DNA of 64,000 nt from Verticiella sediminum (lineage in GTDB: Bacteria; Pseudomonadota; Gammaproteobacteria; Burkholderiales; Burkholderiaceae_B): contig NZ_VLTJ01000039.1 of assembly GCF_007558815.1 (NCBI RefSeq), positions 248,001 to 312,000 of the forward strand. Reading direction: 5' to 3'. The notes beneath the pieces were generated by a model. The model was not told where the DNA came from. It saw only the letters and a program-made list of their open reading frames with translations, and ran no database searches. Made by a program: the position numbers and the translations under genes. This document shows, one piece after another, positions 53,583-61,660 of the stretch (its first letter is position 1; the number at the start of each line of letters is the position of its first letter).

Positions 53583-53760
53583 GGCGGGCGCGGAAATCAT
53601 CATCGCCGGGCGCGGCCGTCCCGTCGTGCGCCTGGTGCCGAAGCCTGCTGCCCGGCGTATTGTGGCGGACGTGCTCGAAGAGGTCCGTGTGCTTGTCGGC
53701 ATGGAGCCGGACGAAAATTCGGAGCCGGCGAAAGCACCCGACGACGTGACGTTGGATTGA
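53581..53760 (+). pseudogene. Truncated type II antitoxin remnant (Phd/YefM-VapB type)
   Basis: Starting within the polA stop, another frame reads EAGAEIIIAGRGRPVVRLVP at 53581-53640 and ends at TGA 53758-53760. This is the characteristic conserved segment of Phd/YefM-type antitoxins (AGEEIIIARxGKPVARLVP), followed by a divergent tail (ADVLEEVRVLVGMEPDE) and DDVTLD. The DNA-binding N-terminus is missing, and no start codon or ribosome binding site is present in this frame; no toxin gene follows. It looks like a scar of a TA module recombined against polA. Confidence 0.6.
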
Positions 53761-53797
53761 GCCGCCGTCTGCTATCAACTGTGCAGGCAGATCCAGG

Positions 53798-54703
53798 ATG
53801 AAGAGATACACGATTGCGCAATTGAAGGCCTTCATCTCCATAGGCGAAACCGGCTCGTTCAGCGCGACAGCGGATGCGCTCAACGTGACTCAGTCCACCA
53901 TATCGCTCAGGATCTCGGAACTGGAAGCCATCCTGGGGCTCAAGCTGCTCAAGAAGGCCGGCCGTGGAACCGTGCTCACCGAGGCCGGCAAGGTAGCCAA
54001 GCAGTATGCCGAGCAGGCCATGGCCTGTTTCGAGAAAATGGAGAGTGCCCTTGGTGCCTCGGCATCGGCCAAGCCGCTGAGGCTGGGGTCGATAGAGGCA
54101 GTAGCGCTTAGCGGCCTGCCCAGGATCAAAAAGATATTCGAGCAATACCCTCCGCACTATCAGCAGACCGAGTTCACCGTGGCGACGGGAAGCAATCTGC
54201 TGACATTATTGGCGGGACGAAGGATCGACCTTGCGCTGTTGGGCGAGCCGATCGTCGGCGAAGATTATTGGTGCGAGCCGCTCGGAGAACTGGTGACCAG
54301 TTGGGTGGCGTCGCCAGCCACGCTAAGAGGGGTCGAGAAGTTGGATCACTCGCACCTGAAGAATCTGAAGATCCTGACCATCCAGCCCCCATCCAGGATG
54401 CACGACATCATTCAGGATTGGTACGCGAGAGCGAAACTTCCTGTGCCGCATCTTGACTATTGTACGAGTCTGGCATTCATCGTCCGCTTTCTCGCCGAGA
54501 GCGATTCGGTCGGGGTTCTTCCGATTTCGATCATCAAGAACGAGCTGAGTGCGGGTGTTTTGCGAGTCATCGAAGCAAAAGACCATCTGGAAAGACTACC
54601 TATTTATATCGCAGGTCATTCAACATGCCATAAGGGCGATATCCGGGAAGCCATTCGTGCGCTCGGAGATGTGATTGATCTGATGCGCACAAGGCACTCG
54701 TGA
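53798..54703 (+). CDS. LysR-family transcriptional regulator of the acquired islet
   Basis: 301 residues. Winged HTH at about 5-64: IAQLKAFISIGETGSFSATA, DALNVTQSTISLRISELEAI, LKLLKKAGRGTVLTEAGK. The effector domain (PLRLGSIEAVALSGLPRIKK; RIDLALLGEPIVGEDYWCEP) is of the LysR substrate class. GC and codon use are visibly lower than in polA or genes after 58.7 kb. It lies just upstream of the amidase, dehydratase and Bug genes in the same direction, and probably controls them. Confidence 0.9.
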   Translation: MKRYTIAQLKAFISIGETGSFSATADALNVTQSTISLRISELEAILGLKLLKKAGRGTVLTEAGKVAKQYAEQAMACFEKMESALGASASAKPLRLGSIEAVALSGLPRIKKIFEQYPPHYQQTEFTVATGSNLLTLLAGRRIDLALLGEPIVGEDYWCEPLGELVTSWVASPATLRGVEKLDHSHLKNLKILTIQPPSRMHDIIQDWYARAKLPVPHLDYCTSLAFIVRFLAESDSVGVLPISIIKNELSAGVLRVIEAKDHLERLPIYIAGHSTCHKGDIREAIRALGDVIDLMRTRHS

Positions 54704-54720
54704 GGCCCTGTCGGTCATTG

Positions 54721-54750
54721 GAATTTCCGATGGAATACGGCCAGAAATTC
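54721..54750. promoter_or_regulatory. Inverted repeat upstream of the amidase
   Basis: GAATTTC (54721-54727) and GAAATTC (54744-54750) are exact inverted repeats 16 bp apart, just 17 bp past the LysR stop. The arrangement suits a LysR-type recognition site in the only sizeable gap of the islet. Confidence 0.35.
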
Positions 54751-54782
54751 TCATAAATAGAGGCATCGGCCTGCCCTACCAT

Positions 54783-54820
54783 TCGTTTGAAAGCCTTCCC
54801 ATCCCGGCGTCTTCAAACGA
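54783..54820 (+). promoter_or_regulatory. Hairpin masking the amidase ribosome-binding region
   Basis: TCGTTTGAA (54783-54791) and TTCAAACGA (54812-54820) are exact 9-bp inverted repeats around a 20-nt loop. The 3' arm contains ACGA, 6 nt before the amidase ATG at 54827, so the stem could reduce translation or serve as a DNA operator. The sequence does not decide between these. Confidence 0.4.
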
Positions 54821-54826
54821 GTGTGT

Positions 54827-56266
54827 ATGGATTGCCATCAGATACCACCACATCGATCGACCGCCCGCCATATCCGCAAGCTGCTGGATCGCGGAAGCAT
54901 CGATGCTGTCGATTTGGTCGAGTGTTTCTTTTCCAGGCTTACGGAAGTCAATCCGTATATCAATGCGGTCGTCGCGGCCGATCGGGATCTGGCGCTACGA
55001 CAAGCGATCGAGTCGAATCGGCGCCGGCGGGACGGCGCATGCCTGAGCCCTATCGACGGCCTTCCCGTCACCGTCAAGGACAATCTCTATATTGCGGATC
55101 TTCCCGCGACGTGGGGAAGCCGTGCATTTGCCGGCTGGTATCCCGGCACCGATGACCTGTCGGTACAGCGGTTGCGCCGCGCCGGCGCGAACATTTTCGC
55201 CAAGACGAACACGCCCGAGTTCGCGCTCGCGGCGACCACCCATAACGACTTGTTCGGCACCACCCGGAATCCGTGGGACCTCGATCTCACGCCGGGAGGT
55301 TCCAGTGGGGGCGCAGCCGCCGCAGTGGCTGCCGGCCTGGGTGTTCTTGCCATTGGAACCGATGCCGGTGGGTCGATACGCAGGCCCGCGTCCTATACCG
55401 GCACAGTCGGGTTCCGGCCTTCGACCGGACGTATTCCCCGTATCGCCGGCTTTCCTGCGCTCGCATTCGACCTGCAGGTTGTGGCGCCTTGCGCCCGTAC
55501 CGTTGATGACGCCTATGACTTGTTCCGAATCATGGCAGGGCCGGACAGGCGCGATCGGACGTCGATGAGTTTTACCGACTATCCGCTGCCGGAAAGCATA
55601 CCTGCGCTGAACAGACCATTGAAGATTTTGCACATGACCGGTGTGCCCGGAAAACGGGTCGATGCGCCGATCGTTGCCGAACTCCACGCCGCGGCGGAAC
55701 GCTTGCGTCGAAACGGGCATCGGGTGGAGTGTGCAGAAGCGCCGTATCGCATCGAGGAGATCGAACGGGTCTGGTCCGTTTTCACCAAGGTCGGAGTCGC
55801 GCGCTTCTGGAACGATCACGCGGATCGGCAGAACCTGTTGACGCAGGCAGCCCGGTCCATGGCGATCCAGGGTGGGCAGATCAGCGGCGTGGACTATCTG
55901 GATGCCGTCCGGATATGCACGAAGCTGAGAGAGGATTTTTGCCGTTTCTTCGAGCAGTTCGACGCCATTCTGTCGCCCGCGTCGGCCGCCATGCCCTGGC
56001 AGGCCGAGGCTGCATACCCGGTAGTCATCGACGGGCAGCCAGCCGGCCCGCGCGATGCCGCGATCTTCGCAACGTTCGTCAACGTGGCGGGTTTGCCGAG
56101 CATTTCCGTTCCCGCTCCGGTCGGGTCCGGCGGCTTGCCCATCGGGATTCAACTGACCGCTGCCTATGGCGCAGATGTGCTGCTGCTTCAACTGGCCAGG
56201 CAATTGGAATCGCCATTCGCCTTTCCGGAAGATTGCTGGAAAGAAAATCAAGGGAGAAGTAATTGA
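54827..56266 (+). CDS. Amidase-signature family hydrolase
   Basis: 479 residues from ATG 54827 (GTG 54821 is an alternative). The Ser-cisSer-Lys triad is intact: Lys84 in LPVTVKDNLYI, cis-Ser159 in LTPGGSSGGAAAA and nucleophile Ser183 in GTDAGGSIRRP; the 24-residue Ser spacing is standard. AKTNTPEFALAATTHNDLFG is typical of GatA-like/6-aminohexanoate-dimer-type amidases, but no Gat subunit genes accompany it. It hydrolyses an amide, substrate unknown. Its TGA overlaps the next start (TTGA), so the two are coupled. Confidence 0.9.
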   Translation: MDCHQIPPHRSTARHIRKLLDRGSIDAVDLVECFFSRLTEVNPYINAVVAADRDLALRQAIESNRRRRDGACLSPIDGLPVTVKDNLYIADLPATWGSRAFAGWYPGTDDLSVQRLRRAGANIFAKTNTPEFALAATTHNDLFGTTRNPWDLDLTPGGSSGGAAAAVAAGLGVLAIGTDAGGSIRRPASYTGTVGFRPSTGRIPRIAGFPALAFDLQVVAPCARTVDDAYDLFRIMAGPDRRDRTSMSFTDYPLPESIPALNRPLKILHMTGVPGKRVDAPIVAELHAAAERLRRNGHRVECAEAPYRIEEIERVWSVFTKVGVARFWNDHADRQNLLTQAARSMAIQGGQISGVDYLDAVRICTKLREDFCRFFEQFDAILSPASAAMPWQAEAAYPVVIDGQPAGPRDAAIFATFVNVAGLPSISVPAPVGSGGLPIGIQLTAAYGADVLLLQLARQLESPFAFPEDCWKENQGRSN

Positions 56267-57429
56267 AGATCGTTGATATCAGAGAGATCGAGGTCCCTCT
56301 CAAGTCGCGCCTGCGCAACGCAGTCTATGACTTCAGCGAAATGACGACATCTGTTGTTGGCGTAAAAACCGACGTCATCAGAAATGGGCAGCCTGTGATC
56401 GGATATTCGTTCAACTCGACGGGACGATATGCGTGCGGTGCACAGATGAGGCAACGGTTGATCAAGCGCATCCTGTCCGCGGATCCCGAGTCGCTATTGA
56501 ATGAGCAGGGGAACAATCTGGATCCCGAGAAGATTCTCGGGCGAATGATGCTGCGAGAGAAACCGGGGGGCCATTCCGAACGGTCGATACCCATCGGTAC
56601 CATCGAAGTGGCTGTCTGGGACGCGGTCGCCAAAATCGAGGATCGTCCACTCTACAGCGTGCTGGCGCAGACGTACGGCGCCGGGCGCGTCGAGTCGGAT
56701 CGCATCCCCTGCTACGTGGGAGGTGGGTGGTACACCGAGAACAAGGGCGTCGAGGGACTCGAAGCCGAGATCAGATCTCGTCTCGAGGAAGGCTACACCA
56801 CAATGAAGATCAAGGTCGGGGGCGCGCCGCTAGGCGAGGATATCGCCCGCGTCGAGGCCGCGTTGAGGATTCTCGGTGATGGCCGCCATCTGGCGGTCGA
56901 TGCCAACGCAGGGCTGTCTCCCGATCGAGCGCGCAACTATGCGGGCGCGCTCTCGCCTTATCGGTTGCGCTGGTTCGAGGAGCCAACCGATCCGCTGGAT
57001 TTTCAGTTGCTCGGCGAGCTGACTCAGGCCTATGAGGGCGCGATCGGCACCGGCGAGAACCTGTTCTCGACGCAGGACGTCAACAACCTGATCCTCTTCG
57101 GCGGGCTGCGTGCCGACCGGGACATCATTCAGGTTGATGTACCCCAGTCGTATGGAATCGTGCAGTTCTCGCGCACGCTGCGGCTGCTCGAGAGCGCAGG
57201 CTGGAGCCGTACCAGCATCTATCCCCACGGCGGAAACCAGATGACCAGCGCGATCGTTGCCGGTTTCGGCCTTGGAGGCTGCGAAGCCTATCCCGATGCG
57301 TTCGGCGCATTTGCAGGTTTCCATGATGGCGCCAGGGTCGAGAACGGGTTTCTGCACCTCGGCAACCGGCCTGGCATCGGCTTCGAAGCGCAGAACGACC
57401 TTTTTGCATTGATGCGCGAGCTGTTCTAG
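56263..57429 (+). CDS. Enolase-superfamily sugar-acid dehydratase, D(-)-tartrate dehydratase-like
   Basis: 388 residues from a TTG at 56263 with GGGAG upstream. Barrel residues are complete: Lys182/Lys184 in MKIKVGG, metal ligands Asp213 (AVDANAG), Glu239 (RWFEEPTDP) and Glu265 (IGTGENLFS), and His322 in IYPHGGNQM. These numbers equal those I recall for Bradyrhizobium D-tartrate dehydratase, and NEQGNNLDPEK, EKPGGHSERS and GYSFNSTGRY also match it closely. Expected reaction: D-tartrate to oxaloacetate. A related dihydroxy-acid could be the true substrate. Coupled to the amidase; a Bug receptor follows. Confidence 0.82.
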   Translation: MKIVDIREIEVPLKSRLRNAVYDFSEMTTSVVGVKTDVIRNGQPVIGYSFNSTGRYACGAQMRQRLIKRILSADPESLLNEQGNNLDPEKILGRMMLREKPGGHSERSIPIGTIEVAVWDAVAKIEDRPLYSVLAQTYGAGRVESDRIPCYVGGGWYTENKGVEGLEAEIRSRLEEGYTTMKIKVGGAPLGEDIARVEAALRILGDGRHLAVDANAGLSPDRARNYAGALSPYRLRWFEEPTDPLDFQLLGELTQAYEGAIGTGENLFSTQDVNNLILFGGLRADRDIIQVDVPQSYGIVQFSRTLRLLESAGWSRTSIYPHGGNQMTSAIVAGFGLGGCEAYPDAFGAFAGFHDGARVENGFLHLGNRPGIGFEAQNDLFALMRELF

Positions 57430-57508
57430 CGGGCGCGGACGCGCTGCCATACGCGGGCTCGATCGGCCCGGCTTTCCCTCTCTATTTGACGCTACCGACG
57501 GGGTTGAC

Positions 57509-58474
57509 ATGAAGAACCTTTTTTGTTCGCTGTGCGCTCTTGTGATGGTCGTGGCAACCTCGCTTACCCACGCCCAGTCGTTTCCCGCCAAACCTGTGCG
57601 CCTGGTCGTCCCGTATCCTCCGGGAGGGACCGCCGATATCGTGGCGCGCCTGGTCACTGACGAGTGGGCACGTCAACTGGGGCAGGCGATAGTCGTGGAG
57701 AACCGATCGGGCGCGGGAGGCAATATCGGGGTCGAGGCGGTCATCAGGTCCAGGGCCGATGGCTACACTATCGGTCTGCAAACCGTATCGCTCGCCATCA
57801 ATCCCGCGTTGTATCCGAAGCTGAATTTCGAGATCCCTCGCGATGTAACCCCGATCGGCATGGTGGCTGCATCCCAGCACGTGCTGGTCGCGCATCCCGA
57901 TGTCGGCGCTGCGGACGTCCCGCAGTTGATCGAACTGGCCAACAAGAGTCCAGGCACGCTGACCTATGCTTCTGCCGGCGCCGGCAGCACCTCGCACATG
58001 GCGGCAGAGCTTTTCAAGGCTCAGGCACGAGTCAATATCCTGCATATCCCTTATCGGGGCAGCGCTCCCGGCCTGGTCGACAACGTGTCCGGAGTGGTCG
58101 ACCTGAGTTTTCCCGTGCTCTCGACTGCGCTGGGGCAGATCCAGACGGGGAACCTGCGGGCACTGGCGGTCACAGGGGCTAGCCGCTCGCCGCTGCTGCC
58201 GTCCGTTCCGACGATTCAGGAGTCCGGGCTGGCGCAGTACGATTTTTCGACTTGGACGATGGTGTTCGCACCGGCTGACGTTCCCGGCGATATCGTCCGG
58301 ATCCTGAATGAAAGTCTGAACGCAGCATTGCGTTCAACGGAGGTCCAGACCCGATTGCTGGAACAAGGGTTCGAAGCATCGCCGTCGACGCCGAGCGCGG
58401 CACTGGAACGTGTCGAGAGCGAAGTCCCTGTCTGGGCGGAGCTGGTGAAAAATTACAATATCAAGCTGGATTAG
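57509..58474 (+). CDS. Bug-family (TctC-type) carboxylate receptor
   Basis: 321 residues. Signal peptide to about residue 22 (LVMVVATSLTHA-QS). Bug motifs: FPAKPVRLVVPYPPGGTADI, VVENRSGAGGNIGVEAVI, GYTIGLQTVS, GSTSHMAAELFKAQARVNIL and PYRGSAPGLVDNVSGVVDLS. No TctA/TctB membrane subunits are adjacent. Being last in the amidase/dehydratase islet, it probably captures that pathway's substrate for import or sensing. Only about 45% similar-looking to the Bug protein at 10640-11626. Confidence 0.92.
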   Translation: MKNLFCSLCALVMVVATSLTHAQSFPAKPVRLVVPYPPGGTADIVARLVTDEWARQLGQAIVVENRSGAGGNIGVEAVIRSRADGYTIGLQTVSLAINPALYPKLNFEIPRDVTPIGMVAASQHVLVAHPDVGAADVPQLIELANKSPGTLTYASAGAGSTSHMAAELFKAQARVNILHIPYRGSAPGLVDNVSGVVDLSFPVLSTALGQIQTGNLRALAVTGASRSPLLPSVPTIQESGLAQYDFSTWTMVFAPADVPGDIVRILNESLNAALRSTEVQTRLLEQGFEASPSTPSAALERVESEVPVWAELVKNYNIKLD

Positions 58475-58505
58475 CCGCTTTCGAACCGCTCCTGCATGCC
58501 AGGAG

Positions 58506-58538
58506 CCGCAGGGGCGTCGGCCGGTGTCGCCTCTGCGG
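58506..58538 (+). terminator. Hairpin closing the islet operon
   Basis: CCGCAGGGGCG (58506-58516) and CGCCTCTGCGG (58528-58538) pair with one G-U, loop 11 nt, 32 bp after the Bug stop. No U-tract. The rest of 58475-58698 contains nothing I can support. Confidence 0.4.
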
Positions 58539-58698
58539 GGATTGAGCTGCTGATGACGTACAGTTCATCCTGAGTGGCGTGCGTGTCGCTGTTCCGCATC
58601 GCAGCACACACCTACCCCAACCTCGCGCCCGTAGGCATAATGCAACATCGCCTGCGGGCCGCCTGTGCGGGGCCTGCCGACACCAGGAGAGGATAACG

Positions 58699-59493
58699 AT
58701 GGCATTTTCCAAAGCGGCGGGCTCACCCGCCGATACCACCGTACACACCAGCGAGCAGGGCCTGCAGGGCGGCGATATCGGCATTCCGGTGGGCGACGCC
58801 GTGCTCCCTGCGTACTATGCGCTGCCCGAAGGCCGGCGTGGGCTGCCCGTCGTGCTCGTGGTGCAGGAGATCTTCGGCGTGCACGAGCACATCAAGGACG
58901 TCTGCCGGCGTCTTGCGCACGCGGGTTACTTCGCCATTGCGCCGGAACTCTACTTCAGGCAGGGCGATGCCTCTACCTATGACGACATTCCGACGTTGTT
59001 CGGCGAGATCGTCAACAAGGTTCCCGACGCCCAGGTGATGGGCGATCTCGATGCCGCGCTCGCGTGGGCCGGTACGCTGGGTGCCGACACGAGCCGCGCG
59101 GCCCTCACCGGCTTCTGCTGGGGCGGGCGCGTGACCTGGCTGTATTGCGCGCACAGCGAGCAGGTGCGCTGCGGCGTGGCCTGGTACGGCCGGCTCGAGG
59201 GCGATCGCAACGAACTGCGGCCGCGCCAGCCGCTCGACCTGGCGGGCGCCTTGAAGGCGCCCGTGCTGGCGCTCTACGGCGGCCGGGACGACGGCATCCC
59301 GCTCGATCAGGTCGAGCGCATGAAGCGCGCGCTCGCCCAGGGCAGCGCGGCCGCGCGCGCGTCGAGCTTCGTGGTCTACCCGGACGCGCCGCACGCTTTC
59401 TACGCCGACTACCGGCCGAGCTACCGCGCCGACGCTGCGGCCGACGGCTGGCAGCGCATGCTGGCGTATTTCCAGGAAAAGCTCGGCGCCTGA
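58699..59493 (+). CDS. Dienelactone hydrolase-family protein
   Basis: 264 residues from ATG 58699 (AGGAGAGG upstream). Alpha/beta hydrolase with Cys nucleophile: Cys140 in LTGFCWGGRVTW, an Asp in YGGRDDGIP and His in YPDAPHAFYADY, the Cys-Asp-His triad of the family. Further marks: PVVLVVQEIFGVHEHIKDVC, YFAIAPELYFRQGD. The family includes carboxymethylenebutenolidase of chloroaromatic degradation, but most chromosomal paralogues have no known substrate. No chlorocatechol genes are nearby. Confidence 0.9.
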   Translation: MAFSKAAGSPADTTVHTSEQGLQGGDIGIPVGDAVLPAYYALPEGRRGLPVVLVVQEIFGVHEHIKDVCRRLAHAGYFAIAPELYFRQGDASTYDDIPTLFGEIVNKVPDAQVMGDLDAALAWAGTLGADTSRAALTGFCWGGRVTWLYCAHSEQVRCGVAWYGRLEGDRNELRPRQPLDLAGALKAPVLALYGGRDDGIPLDQVERMKRALAQGSAAARASSFVVYPDAPHAFYADYRPSYRADAAADGWQRMLAYFQEKLGA

Positions 59494-59566
59494 CCGGCCG
59501 ACCGGCCGGCGCACCCCGCGCCGGCAGCACCCGTTTCGTTTCAAGAAAAATGCAGGAGACAGCACC

Positions 59567-60637
59567 GTGTATGAGGAATTCGTCGGCACCCGGCCGGTAA
59601 CCGAGCGGCACAAGTTCGACCCTGCCATCCTGGATGCCTGGATGCGCGAGCATGTGGATGGCTACGCCGGCCCCCTGGAAGTGGCGCAGTTCAAGGGCGG
59701 GCAGTCCAACCCCACCTACATGCTCACCACGCCGGGCCGCAAGTACGTGATGCGCAGCAAGCCGGGGCCGGTCGCCAAGCTGCTGCCCTCGGCCCATGCC
59801 ATCGAGCGCGAGTACCGCGTGATGAGCGCCCTGGCCGGCACCGACGTGCCCGTTGCGCACATGTACGCCCTGTGCGAGGACGAGAGCGTGATCGGGCGCG
59901 CGTTCTACATCATGGAATGCGTCGAGGGGCGGGTACTCTGGGATCAGTCGCTGCCCGGCATGACCCCGCAGCAGCGCGCGCAGATCTACGACGAGATGAA
60001 CCGCGTGATCGCGGCCCTGCACAACGTGGACTACGCCGCCATCGGCCTGGGCGACTACGGCAAGCCGGGCAGCTACTTCGAGCGCCAGATCTCGCGCTGG
60101 ACCAAGCAGTACCGCGCCTCCGAGACCGAGAAGATCGAGGCGATGGACAAGCTGATGGACTGGCTGCCGGGCGCCATCCCGCCCGATGACGGCAGCACCA
60201 GCATCGTGCATGGCGACTATCGGCTCGACAACGTGATGTTCCATCCGACCGAGCCGCGCATCCTGGCCGTGCTCGACTGGGAACTCTCGACCATCGGTCA
60301 TCCGCTGGCGGATTTCTCGTACCACCTGATGTCCTGGCACACCACGGGCGACGCCTCGCGCGGCATCGGCGGGTTGGACCTGGCCGAGCTCGGCATTCCC
60401 ACGGCCGAGGAATACACACGGCGCTACTGCGAGCGCACCGGGCGCAGCGGCATCGAGCACGTGGATTTCTACCTCGCCTACAACATGTTTCGCATCGCCG
60501 GCATCCTGCAGGGCATCGTCAAGCGGGCGCAGGACGGCACGGCGTCCAGCGAGAAGGCCGGCAGCACGGGCCAGCGCGCCCGCGCGATGGCCGAGCTGGG
60601 CTGGGAGTACGCACTGAAGGCGCAGCGCGGCGGCTGA
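59567..60637 (+). CDS. Phosphotransferase family protein (APH/ACAD10-type kinase)
   Basis: 356 residues from a GTG at 59567 (GGAG 9 nt upstream). Kinase motifs: FKGGQSNPTYMLTTPGRKYV (nucleotide loop and Lys region), AIEREYRVMSAL, catalytic SIVHGDYRLDNVMFHP and metal-binding LAVLDWELSTIGHPLADF. The family adjoins acyl-CoA dehydrogenases and resembles human ACAD10/11, which act on 4-hydroxy acids via phosphorylation. That fits the CoA-ester and thioesterase genes in this area, but substrate is unproven. Confidence 0.9.
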   Translation: MYEEFVGTRPVTERHKFDPAILDAWMREHVDGYAGPLEVAQFKGGQSNPTYMLTTPGRKYVMRSKPGPVAKLLPSAHAIEREYRVMSALAGTDVPVAHMYALCEDESVIGRAFYIMECVEGRVLWDQSLPGMTPQQRAQIYDEMNRVIAALHNVDYAAIGLGDYGKPGSYFERQISRWTKQYRASETEKIEAMDKLMDWLPGAIPPDDGSTSIVHGDYRLDNVMFHPTEPRILAVLDWELSTIGHPLADFSYHLMSWHTTGDASRGIGGLDLAELGIPTAEEYTRRYCERTGRSGIEHVDFYLAYNMFRIAGILQGIVKRAQDGTASSEKAGSTGQRARAMAELGWEYALKAQRGG

Positions 60638-60664
60638 GCGAAGCCTGCTCGAGAGCGAGGCGCA

Positions 60665-60688
60665 GGGCGGGCGCTGCAGCGCCCGCCC
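60665..60688. terminator. Hairpin between convergent genes
   Basis: GGGCGGGCGCT (60665-60675) and AGCGCCCGCCC (60678-60688) are perfect inverted repeats with a GC centre. They lie between the stops of the kinase and the EamA transporter and could end both transcripts. Confidence 0.5.
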
Positions 60689-60698
60689 GCAGCGGGCG

Positions 60699-61547
60699 TC
60701 AGCCGGGCACGCGCATGGTGCGCCACACCGACAGCAAGCCGGCGCCCACGATGAGGGTCATGCCGAGCATGGCCACCCGGTCGGGCGCGTCGCCCCAGAG
60801 GAAGAAGCCGAGAAAGCTGGCGAAGATGATGACGGTGTACTGCAGCGCGGCCGAGAGCATCGCCGAGCCGTGCCCGAAGGCGCGCGTCATGGCGAGCTGC
60901 CCGGCCAGTCCGGCGGTGCCCAGGCCGAGCAGCGCGGCCCAGCCGCCGGCGGTGGGCTGGCGCCATTCGGTCAGGCCCAGGGCTATGAAGCCGGTGAGGC
61001 ACACCGCCACCGAGAAATACAGCACGATGCGCCAGGTCGGCTCGCCCAGGTGGCCGAGCGCGCGCACCTGCAACTGGGCGGCCGCGCCGCCCGCGCCGGA
61101 CAGCAGCCCGAGCAGGGCGGGCAGCAGTTGGTCGTCGCCCAGCGTGGGACGCAGCACGGCCAGCACGCCGAGAAAGCCCAGGATGACCGCGAACATGCGC
61201 ACGCGGTCGCGGCGCGCGCCGCCCCAGCCGACCATCCAGGCGGCGATGAAGAGCGGGGTGGTGTAGTTCAGCGTGACCGCGGTGGCCAGCGGCAGCATGG
61301 AGATGGCGAGAAAGCCGCTCCACATGGACGTGACGCCCGCCACGTTGCGCCCAACGTGCAGGCGCCAGTTGAGCGGCTTGATGGAAAGCCCCGAGGCGCG
61401 CGCCCAGATGAGCAGCATGACCACCGAGGGCACGCCGCGCATGACGACGATCTGCGCCATGCTCGCGTTCATTTCGGATGCCAGTTTGACGCCGGTGCCC
61501 ATGAGCGCAAACATGAAGGTGGCGGCCAGCATCCAGAGGGCTTGCAT
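60699..61547 (-). CDS. EamA/DMT-family transporter
   Basis: 282 residues, ten hydrophobic segments in two EamA repeats: MQALWMLAATFMFALMGTGV, SMAQIVVMRGVPSVVMLLIW, WSGFLAISMLPLATAVTLNY in the first half and GLAGQLAMTRAFGHGSAMLS, ALQYTVIIFASFLGFFLWGD in the second. An inner-membrane exporter of metabolites (RhaT/YdcZ-type superfamily); substrate cannot be inferred. It is divergent from the thioesterase-like gene across 113 bp. Confidence 0.88.
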   Translation of the reverse strand: MQALWMLAATFMFALMGTGVKLASEMNASMAQIVVMRGVPSVVMLLIWARASGLSIKPLNWRLHVGRNVAGVTSMWSGFLAISMLPLATAVTLNYTTPLFIAAWMVGWGGARRDRVRMFAVILGFLGVLAVLRPTLGDDQLLPALLGLLSGAGGAAAQLQVRALGHLGEPTWRIVLYFSVAVCLTGFIALGLTEWRQPTAGGWAALLGLGTAGLAGQLAMTRAFGHGSAMLSAALQYTVIIFASFLGFFLWGDAPDRVAMLGMTLIVGAGLLSVWRTMRVPG

Positions 61548-61660
61548 TACGGCGTGCAGCGTGAGGTGAGGATAAGGCCGTTACTATACTCCTCGCGCAA
61601 TGACGCGTGCCGGCGCCGCCGGCCGGTACGGCGGCTGCCCGTAACGACAACGAGGAAGAC

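Noticed and set aside
49992-53702. Long minus-strand frame of 1236 residues reaching through polA
   Set aside because: Only the first 273 residues before 50813 are a real LOG-family protein; the rest is antisense of polA.
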